Position numbers and translations under genes: made by a program | From: an uncultured Oscillospiraceae bacterium | GTDB lineage: Bacteria; Bacillota; Clostridia; Oscillospirales; Acutalibacteraceae | Assembly (NCBI GenBank): GCA_900544515.1 | Contig: UQVI01000035.1 | Coordinates: 1-12,521 of the forward strand | Length of the DNA stretch: 12,521 nt | Direction of reading: 5' to 3' | The notes under the pieces: model-generated | Seen by the model: the letters and a program-made list of their open reading frames with translations, nothing else | The model's database searches: none | What the model was told of the DNA's origin: nothing | Shown here: positions 6,960-12,521 of the stretch, in pieces | Numbering within the stretch: the stretch's first letter is position 1 | Layout: every line of letters starts with the position of its first letter

Positions 6960-8144
6960 ATGATATGGTTTTTAATTGCTGTAATAGGCTTTGCAGTTGT
7001 TTATTTTTTTACACCGAGAAAGCAGATATGGATTCCCTTTGCATTGCTGCTGATTGCGTTTACAGTGATAGCATATCACGCTGTTCCGGCTGTAAGTGAT
7101 GATTTATTCCGTTATCATAACATTATTGATTCATTAAGATGGGGCGGATATGACCGACTCAGAGAAATGATTGAGAATAATGAATATGATTACGGTGCTC
7201 TTCCTGTCTGCGGCTACTATTTTTATTTTATAAGTCTTCTTCCGAACAATAATTATTTATCCGCTATTACAATGTTTATCGTTTATGCATGTATGTTTCA
7301 TTTGCTGCTTAAGGTTGCAAATCGGTATGATGTCGGAAAACTATATCTTTTCGTTGCAGCCTTCTTTGCCATTTCGACTTATTGGTACTATGATACCTGT
7401 AGCGGTATCAGAAACGGTCTTGCGTTTGCCGTTGCAGTGGTGTGTATATATTACCATTTTGTTGAGCATAAGCATATTTTACTTTGCTTTATAGGTTATG
7501 TTCTTGTATGTGGTCTCCACTCGTCGGGTATTGTTCTTGTTGCTCTTGCATTTATTGCGTGGATATCGTGGAAGAATGCAAGCAAGTTTATTAATGCAAT
7601 GCTTATTGTAGGTTTGGCAGTCAGCGGTGCTGTGCTGTCAGTCATCAGTGAAATGACAGATAATCATTTTATTCAGACTCTTGCCGGAAAGACAGAAAGA
7701 GCTGCCGACGGTAATTTCAGTCTGGCAACAAATGTTATGGTTAACTATGTAACATTTTTCATTGCCGTTATGATTATTCTTTATTCATTTTACTATATCA
7801 AAAGATATGTATCTGAAAAGGGGGATAAAACATTTTTCAGGTTTGTTGAGGTGCTCGCTTTCTTTATGGTAGGATGTCTTTACAGCGGTCTTATCTTTGT
7901 AAGGCTGTCAAGGTGGGTAATTCCGGTTGTGGCAGGCATTACATTTATGGTGGGTATGCAGATTCAAGCTGACAAAATAAACAGTGGTGACATCTGTGCG
8001 GATATACGCAGCGGAACACCGAAAGGCGCATTGTTCAGAATGCAGAGCAAGGGTATATTCAGCTTGATGATATTTGTATATTCAGTAGTTCATTTATGGT
8101 ATGATTGTACCGGAAGCAGCCTGATATGGCTGCATTGCAGATAA
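6960..8144 (+). CDS. EpsG-family / Wzy-like polysaccharide polymerase
   Basis: This is an integral membrane protein of 394 residues with about eleven hydrophobic segments, from MIWFLIAVIGFAVVYFF at the N-terminus to the segment around 367-383. The size, membrane density and place in the operon fit the EpsG family, which acts as the Wzy-type polymerase joining undecaprenyl-linked repeat units outside the membrane. The DDLFRYH motif (47-53, after the second hydrophobic segment) and the RNGLAFA segment starting at R151 are typical of EpsG proteins. The start is fixed by GGAGGTG (6947-6953), six bases before the ATG. It sits between the GT4 and GT2 genes. The family is poorly conserved, so an O-antigen ligase or another membrane protein of the pathway remains possible. 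No flippase is seen nearby. Confidence 0.85.
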   Translation: MIWFLIAVIGFAVVYFFTPRKQIWIPFALLLIAFTVIAYHAVPAVSDDLFRYHNIIDSLRWGGYDRLREMIENNEYDYGALPVCGYYFYFISLLPNNNYLSAITMFIVYACMFHLLLKVANRYDVGKLYLFVAAFFAISTYWYYDTCSGIRNGLAFAVAVVCIYYHFVEHKHILLCFIGYVLVCGLHSSGIVLVALAFIAWISWKNASKFINAMLIVGLAVSGAVLSVISEMTDNHFIQTLAGKTERAADGNFSLATNVMVNYVTFFIAVMIILYSFYYIKRYVSEKGDKTFFRFVEVLAFFMVGCLYSGLIFVRLSRWVIPVVAGITFMVGMQIQADKINSGDICADIRSGTPKGALFRMQSKGIFSLMIFVYSVVHLWYDCTGSSLIWLHCR

Positions 8145-8145
8145 T

Positions 8146-8153
8146 GGGGTGAG
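8146..8153 (+). promoter_or_regulatory. Ribosome binding site deciding a TTG start
   Basis: GGGGTGAG is the only Shine-Dalgarno-like run before this GT2 gene. It is four bases from the TTG at 8158 and sixteen from the ATG at 8170. A GTG at 8149 lies inside the site itself. The spacing favours TTG, while family alignment (MISVIIPVYK) would also fit the ATG. Confidence 0.5.
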
Positions 8154-8157
8154 TATA

Positions 8158-9102
8158 TTGATAAATGGTATGATTAGCGTAATTATTCCTGTATATAAAA
8201 CAGAAAAATATATTGAACGCTGTTTGAACAGCGTTGTTCATCAGACCTATAAAAATCTTGAAATACTTTTAATTGACGATGATTCACCGGATAACTGCCC
8301 AAAAATCTGTGATGAATGGGCAAAGCGTGACAGCAGAATAAAGACTTTTCATATTGAGAATAAGGGCGTTGCCAATGCAAGAAATATCGGTATATCCAAT
8401 TCAAACGGTGAACTTATTGCCTTTGTTGACAGTGATGATTATATAGAGTCTGATATGCTTGAGCTTCTTTATGATAATATGATAAAGGAGAATGCTGATA
8501 TATCCATGTGCTCCTATTGTCATAATGATGATATGCCTGAGAAAAATAGTAACAATATCATTGCTTTACAGTCTGATGTATTTATGCAGAACATTGTTTC
8601 AGGTGAATATGCCTATGGCTTTTTGTGGAATAAGCTTTATAGAAGAGAAACGATTGGCAATGCCTATATGCCACATCTTTCCTATTCAGAGGATATGGTC
8701 TTTAATTATTATGTTATGAAAAATGCCGATAAAATGGTTGTTTCAGATACAGTGAAATATCATTATAATGTCAATGAGGGCAGTGCAACAGCATCAAAAT
8801 TTGATTATTCCAATCTTGACGCTGTGAAGGCGAGGGGTATCATATTTAATGATATTGCTGATGAATCACTTAAGCCATATGCACTTAAGAGCTGTGTAAC
8901 ATCCGAGTTTATTGCACTTAGCCAGATGATAAGGAATCATACCTGCCTTGACAGATATGATGAAATAAGGTCAAGTATAATTGCATATAAAAAGGATATT
9001 TTTAAGAGCAGTATTTTTGATACGAAGTGTAAGCTGAAAACATTTATTTTGATGCTGAGCCCAAAGCTTTATAATATGTTAATTAAAAAACTTAAATTTT
9101 GA
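8158..9102 (+). CDS. Glycosyltransferase family 2 (GT-A fold)
   Basis: This is an inverting GT-A transferase of about 314 residues that adds one sugar to the growing repeat unit. From the TTG start, SVIIPVYK begins at residue 7. The nucleotide-binding turn is IDDDSPDNC (39-47), where D42 replaces the usual glycine of DDGS. The metal-binding DxD is in FVDSDDY (D91, D93). The candidate catalytic base pair E178-D179 is in SYSEDMVF. The C-terminal region contains a YHYNVNEGSAT segment shared with related EPS enzymes. The gene follows the polymerase stop by 13 bases. Start choice is uncertain (TTG 8158, ATG 8170 or GTG 8149); I prefer TTG because of the ribosome site spacing. The specificity is unknown. 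Confidence 0.9.
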   Translation: MINGMISVIIPVYKTEKYIERCLNSVVHQTYKNLEILLIDDDSPDNCPKICDEWAKRDSRIKTFHIENKGVANARNIGISNSNGELIAFVDSDDYIESDMLELLYDNMIKENADISMCSYCHNDDMPEKNSNNIIALQSDVFMQNIVSGEYAYGFLWNKLYRRETIGNAYMPHLSYSEDMVFNYYVMKNADKMVVSDTVKYHYNVNEGSATASKFDYSNLDAVKARGIIFNDIADESLKPYALKSCVTSEFIALSQMIRNHTCLDRYDEIRSSIIAYKKDIFKSSIFDTKCKLKTFILMLSPKLYNMLIKKLKF

Positions 9103-9110
9103 GGTGCGTT

Positions 9111-10097
9111 ATGAGCAGTCCTGAATTTTCTATTATTGTTCCTGTATATAATGCACAGGAATATCTTGATGAATGTGTGAGAAGTGTGCTAAGTCAGAGC
9201 TGTACTGATTTTGAATTACTCCTTGTTGACGACGGCTCTGTTGATGATTCTCCGGCAATGTGTGACCGATTTTCATCTTCAGACGGCCGGGTGAAAGCCA
9301 TACATACCAAAAACGGCGGTGCTTCAAAAGCAAGAAATACAGGACTTGATTATGCGTCCGGCGAGTACATCATTTTCCTTGACAGTGATGATTACTGGGA
9401 TAACAAAGATGCACTGCATATTCTCAGTAAAAATATAAGTGAAAATCACAGTGATATTTTAATGTTCGGCTGTACGGACTGGAATACCGTAACCGGCGAG
9501 AAAAAGATTACACGATGTGATTATGATTTGGATTTGCTTGCCCAAAATGATATTGAAAAATCACTGCACTATTTGTTTTCTAACAAGCTTTTGCCAGGCG
9601 GACCTACCGTGTTTGCCGTAAAATCATCTTTAATCAATAAAATAAACCTGAGATTTAAAGAGGGAATACAGGCGGAGGACTATGATTGGGTACTCAGTCT
9701 TTTTTGCAATTGCAGTTCAATCAGTGCTGTAAATGAGCCTTTTTATATTTACAGAAAAGGGCAGGGAAGTACCGTGAGCTCGGGTGCGAGTATAAAGCTT
9801 ATTAACGGTACGGTATATACAATAGAAAAGTGGGAAAATCTTGCTGATACATACAGTGATGTAATCAGAGCGGATATCCTTAATTATCTCGCCTTTATAT
9901 ATTCAACAGGTATTATCATAATCGGCAGAATGAGTAAAGCAGACAAAAATTCTGCAATAGAAAAAATGAAACCGTTTAAACATATACTCAGCTGCGGTTA
10001 TTGGAAAAAGGTCAGACTTGTAAAATACTTTCTTAAGCTGTTTGGTTTTCGCATTACCGCCGGTGCTGTTCATTTGGCAAGGAATGCACTGAACTGA
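9111..10097 (+). CDS. Glycosyltransferase family 2 (GT-A fold)
   Basis: This is a second GT2 enzyme, of 328 residues. SIIVPVYN begins at residue 7, the canonical VDDGS turn is at 39-43, the FLDSDD metal site has D91 and D93, and the ED pair is E189-D190 in QAEDYDW. It differs more from the other GT2 proteins here: it lacks the SPDNCP stretch and has a different C-terminal half. It probably uses another donor or acceptor. The start is the ATG after GAGGTG (9101-9106), four bases away. An in-frame TTG at 9099 overlaps the previous gene and lacks a site. It follows the preceding gene by eight bases and lies in the same operon. Confidence 0.92.
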   Translation: MSSPEFSIIVPVYNAQEYLDECVRSVLSQSCTDFELLLVDDGSVDDSPAMCDRFSSSDGRVKAIHTKNGGASKARNTGLDYASGEYIIFLDSDDYWDNKDALHILSKNISENHSDILMFGCTDWNTVTGEKKITRCDYDLDLLAQNDIEKSLHYLFSNKLLPGGPTVFAVKSSLINKINLRFKEGIQAEDYDWVLSLFCNCSSISAVNEPFYIYRKGQGSTVSSGASIKLINGTVYTIEKWENLADTYSDVIRADILNYLAFIYSTGIIIIGRMSKADKNSAIEKMKPFKHILSCGYWKKVRLVKYFLKLFGFRITAGAVHLARNALN

Positions 10098-10100
10098 TTT

Positions 10101-10105
10101 GGGGG
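10101..10105 (+). promoter_or_regulatory. Ribosome binding site deciding a TTG start
   Basis: GGGGG at 10101-10105 lies eight bases before TTG at 10114. The in-frame TTG at 10099 overlaps this run, so it cannot use it. No in-frame ATG exists near the N-terminus. Starting at 10114 also gives MKNVLIVIQSL, a normal GT4 beginning. Confidence 0.6.
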
Positions 10106-10113
10106 ATCATTCA

Positions 10114-11235
10114 TTGAAAAATGTTTTAATTGTTATTCAGTCACTCAGACCCGGAGGGGTTGAAAAGGTTGCAGTAAATCTTGCCTCTCATCTTCCTCAG
10201 AGTGAATATAATTTTACCTACTATCTTCAGAAAATTGATGCTGAGCAGGACCCTGAATTATTAAAAACCGCACAGTCGGAAAATGCAAAAATAATTATCA
10301 GGCCTGAAGAAATAAAAGGCTATGTCGGAAAGTATAAGCACATAAAACAGGTTATGGCGAATGAACAATATGATGTGGTTCATTCCCACGTAATGTTCTA
10401 TAACGGACTTGTGATGCGTGCGGCACAAAAAAGCGGCGTAAAAAAACGAGTTTCACATTCACACGCAATCCGTCTTAACAGAGCTGAAACCTTACCTTTT
10501 AAGGTTTACCGTACATTTATGCAGAGGTGGATTAACCGTTATGCAACCGATAAGCTTGCCTGTTCTGTTGCAGCAGGCAATTATCTGTATGGCGAAAAGG
10601 AGTATTCAAAAAACGGAAAATTCCTTTCAAACGGAATTGATACACAGCTTTTTGAATATAATGCCGATATCCGAAAGGCGAAAAGAGAGGAGCTTAAAAT
10701 AGCTGACAATGAAATATTGGTAGGCCATATCGGTACGATTTATTACATAAAAAATCAGACATTTCTTGTTGAAGTGTTTTCTAGAATGCTTGAGAGAAAT
10801 CCCAATATGCATCTTATATTAGTCGGTGAAGAGGTCGACAGAGATGTTGTTGAAGAAAAGGTAAAAGCACTTGGAATTGCTGATCAAGTGATTTTTGCAG
10901 GTCAGAGAACAGATATATCACAGCTTTTGCAGGCAATGGATATTATGATTTTTCCATCACTTTTTGAGGCTCTTCCCGTATCACTTATTGAGGCTCAGGC
11001 ATCAAAGCTTCCATGCCTGATATCAGATACAGTTACATCTGATGTGAAATTTAATGAAAATGTTGATTTTATGTCACTTAAAAATTCAGCTGAGGCATGG
11101 TCTGATAAGGCCTTTGAGCTTTTAAAAATAAAAAGAGAAGATATTGCAACAGATCATTTGAAAAGTGTTTATGATATCTCATCATCAGCAAAAATGCTTG
11201 ATGCAATATATAATACGGAGAATTGCAATGATTAG
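10114..11235 (+). CDS. Glycosyltransferase family 4, EpsF-like
   Basis: This is a GT-B transferase of 373 residues in the same operon. The N-terminal loop has the classic SLRPGGVEKVA (10-20), followed by HSHVMFYNG and VSHSHAIR. The donor domain holds VGHIGTIYYIKNQTF and the EX7E pair E285 and E293 in EALPVSLIEAQ. It is the closest relative in the window of the GT4 at 5850-6932, which suggests an old duplication with divergence of the N-terminal acceptor domain. Translation appears to start at TTG (10114). The 3' end overlaps the next gene by eight bases (11228-11235), so the two are probably coupled. Confidence 0.92.
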   Translation: MKNVLIVIQSLRPGGVEKVAVNLASHLPQSEYNFTYYLQKIDAEQDPELLKTAQSENAKIIIRPEEIKGYVGKYKHIKQVMANEQYDVVHSHVMFYNGLVMRAAQKSGVKKRVSHSHAIRLNRAETLPFKVYRTFMQRWINRYATDKLACSVAAGNYLYGEKEYSKNGKFLSNGIDTQLFEYNADIRKAKREELKIADNEILVGHIGTIYYIKNQTFLVEVFSRMLERNPNMHLILVGEEVDRDVVEEKVKALGIADQVIFAGQRTDISQLLQAMDIMIFPSLFEALPVSLIEAQASKLPCLISDTVTSDVKFNENVDFMSLKNSAEAWSDKAFELLKIKREDIATDHLKSVYDISSSAKMLDAIYNTENCND

Positions 11236-12241
11236 TATTATTGTTCCTATATATAAAGTTGAAAAATATATAAGGCAGTGTGTTGACAGTATAATCAATC
11301 AGACTTATGAGGATATTGAGATTATTCTTGTTGATGACGGATCTCCTGACAATTGCCCTCAGATTTGCGACGATTACGCAAAAACGGACGGCAGAATAAA
11401 GGTTGTTCATAAAGAAAACGGTGGAATTATGTCTGCACGCAAAGCCGGATTGAAAGTTGCCACAGGAGATTATATAGGCTTTGTTGACGGCGATGATTGG
11501 ATTGAGGCTGATATGTATGAATGTTTTGCCAATGCTATTCACCAGTATCATCCGGATATGGCAATTTGTGAATTCTATTTCTCTTATCCTGAAGAAGAGG
11601 GGAGAAGCAGTCAGAAGCTTTCAAAAGCATTCTTCCTTAAGGAGGATATGAAACGTGAGCTTTATCCCACAATGCTTTTTAAGGATAAGTTTTACAGCTT
11701 TGGTATAAATCCCTGCTGTTGGAGCAAGGTCTTTAAAAAAGAGATTTTGGAGCATAACCTCAATAAAGTTACAACAAAAATCAGAATAGGAGAAGATGCT
11801 GCCTTTGTTTATCCCTGTCTGCTGGAGGCTGAGAATGTTGCTTATGTGGACAAGTTCCTTTATCATTACAGAATAAACAGAGAGTCAATTACGAAGGCAT
11901 ATGATATCAATATGGAGGATACGATTCTTTTTCCGTATGATATCCTCAGCAAAGCCCTTGATAAGGATAAATACAATTTTTCATTTCAGCTGAATTATTA
12001 TCTTCTTTATCTTGTAAATATGGTTATCCGAAATGAAGCAAACCGTGACAACAAAAAAAGTGCTTCACAGAGAATCTGTACCTTTAAAAAATTTACTGAT
12101 AATGAAAATGTTGTAAATGCAGCTAAAAGTGTTGAATATTCACGCCTTCCGAAGCATACGCAGCTTATTGCAAAATTTATCTCACTGAAAAGTCCTGTGC
12201 TTCTGTACTTTTACTCAGTTCTGTTAAGGAGGTTTTTATAG
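11228..12241 (+). CDS. Glycosyltransferase family 2 (GT-A fold)
   Basis: This GT2 enzyme has 337 residues. SIIVPIYK begins at residue 3, the VDDGSPDNCPQIC turn is at 35-47, the metal site reads FVDGDDW (D87, D89), and the ED pair is E189-D190 in IGEDAAF. GGIMSARKAG (65-74) replaces the common GG.S.ARN.G, as in one EPS subgroup. Its first 75 residues are close to those of the GT2 at 8158 and the partial GT2 at 12241. The start is the ATG eight bases before the end of the previous gene, with GGAGAA (11217-11222) ahead of it. An upstream in-frame ATG at 11165 is inside the GT4 gene and has no site. The stop shares one base with the next start (TAGTG). Confidence 0.92.
   Translation: MISIIVPIYKVEKYIRQCVDSIINQTYEDIEIILVDDGSPDNCPQICDDYAKTDGRIKVVHKENGGIMSARKAGLKVATGDYIGFVDGDDWIEADMYECFANAIHQYHPDMAICEFYFSYPEEEGRSSQKLSKAFFLKEDMKRELYPTMLFKDKFYSFGINPCCWSKVFKKEILEHNLNKVTTKIRIGEDAAFVYPCLLEAENVAYVDKFLYHYRINRESITKAYDINMEDTILFPYDILSKALDKDKYNFSFQLNYYLLYLVNMVIRNEANRDNKKSASQRICTFKKFTDNENVVNAAKSVEYSRLPKHTQLIAKFISLKSPVLLYFYSVLLRRFL
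12226..12232 (+). promoter_or_regulatory. Strong ribosome binding site before a GTG start
   Basis: AAGGAGG is a near-perfect Shine-Dalgarno sequence, eight bases before GTG at 12241 and inside the end of the previous gene. It supports GTG as the true start of the last glycosyltransferase. Confidence 0.8.
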
Positions 12242-12473
12242 TGGAAAATACGCTGATTAGTGTAATCGTTCCTGTCTATAAGGCAGAAAAATATCTTGAC
12301 AGATGTGTTGAGAGTATCGTCAGTCAGACTTATAAAAATCTCGAAATTATACTGGTTGATGATGGTTCGCCCGATAACTGTCCTCAGCTTTGCGATGCAT
12401 GGGCTGAGCGCGACAGCCGTATAACTGTTATTCATAAGAAAAACGGAGGAGAGCTTTCTGCACGCAGTGCAGG
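12241..12473 (+). CDS. Glycosyltransferase family 2, N-terminal part only
   Basis: Only the first 78 residues are genuine: SVIVPVYK (7-14), the nucleotide-binding VDDGSPDNCPQLC (39-51) and GGELSARSAG (69-78). The metal-binding DxD, the ED base and the rest of the protein (some 230-260 residues in neighbours) are missing, because the sequence runs into adapter DNA at 12474. The open frame continues to a TAA at 12508-12510, but that tail (CLLYTSPSPRD) and the stop are adapter and index sequence. So this is not a naturally short protein or a pseudogene. It is very similar to the GT2 proteins at 8158 and 11228. GTG start with AAGGAGG ahead; the start overlaps the previous stop by one base. Confidence 0.92.
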
Positions 12474-12521
12474 CTGTCTCTTATACACATCTCCGAGCCC
12501 ACGAGACTAAGGCGAATCTCG
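12474..12521. other. Illumina Nextera adapter contamination
   Basis: CTGTCTCTTATACACATCT (12474-12492) is the reverse complement of the Tn5 mosaic end used in Nextera libraries. CCGAGCCCACGAGAC (12493-12507) is the rest of the read-1 read-through adapter. TAAGGCGA (12508-12515) matches the i7 index N701 as read, and ATCTCG (12516-12521) is the beginning of the P7 side. The order and junctions are exact. This is sequencing artefact at a contig end, not a transposon or genomic feature. Confidence 0.99.

Noticed and set aside
11078..11551. 157-codon open frame on the minus strand
   Set aside because: It is antisense to the GT4/GT2 genes, crosses their junction, has no recognisable domain and no ribosome site that I can see. 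It is a shadow frame.
12474..12492. Tn5/IS50-like end that could be read as a mobile-element boundary
   Set aside because: It is directly followed by the exact Nextera adapter, index and P7 start, so it is library DNA and not a genomic transposon.
1..12521. CRISPR arrays, tRNA/rRNA genes, phage or defence systems
   Set aside because: I saw no regularly spaced repeats, no tRNA-like cloverleaf and no proteins of those kinds. Nearly all of the window is filled by the genes listed.

Overview
The window is AT-rich bacterial DNA with short intergenic gaps, strong Shine-Dalgarno sites (GGAGG-like) and sigma-A-type promoters. This points to a low-GC Gram-positive of the class Clostridia (Firmicutes/Bacillota). 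The glutamate dehydrogenase looks much like the Clostridium symbiosum type, and the sugar genes look like those of gut Clostridia. I cannot name the species from sequence alone.

Layout. On the minus strand, bases 77-1426 encode a hexameric-type glutamate dehydrogenase (gdhA) with its own promoter and a small leader hairpin. Upstream of it, also on the minus strand, 1604-2995 encodes a sodium-coupled transporter of the neurotransmitter:sodium symporter (NSS) family, which ends at a strong intrinsic terminator. Bases 2996-3235 are a divergent control region. It holds a promoter facing left for the transporter, a near-consensus promoter facing right, and several short repeats and dyads that could be operators.

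From 3236 to the right edge lies one tightly packed plus-strand operon for a cell-surface polysaccharide (exopolysaccharide or capsule). Gene order: HpcH/HpaI-type aldolase; priming phosphoglycosyl transferase (PglC/WcaJ type); two GT4 glycosyltransferases; an EpsG/Wzy-like polymerase; two GT2 glycosyltransferases; another GT4; a GT2; and the first 78 codons of a further GT2. Genes overlap or are 1-27 bases apart, so translational coupling is likely. In the expected pathway, the priming enzyme loads the first sugar phosphate onto undecaprenyl phosphate at the inner membrane face. The GT4 and GT2 enzymes extend the repeat unit and the EpsG-like protein polymerises it. A flippase, chain-length regulator and export genes are not in the window and presumably lie beyond the right edge.

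The last 48 bases (12474-12521) are not genomic. They are an Illumina Nextera read-through adapter, followed by an 8-base index and the start of the P7 sequence. The last glycosyltransferase gene is therefore truncated by an artefact, and its apparent C-terminal peptide and stop codon are synthetic. Apart from the aldolase at the head of the operon and the control-region dyads, I see an ordinary surface-polysaccharide locus. I found no convincing new system.
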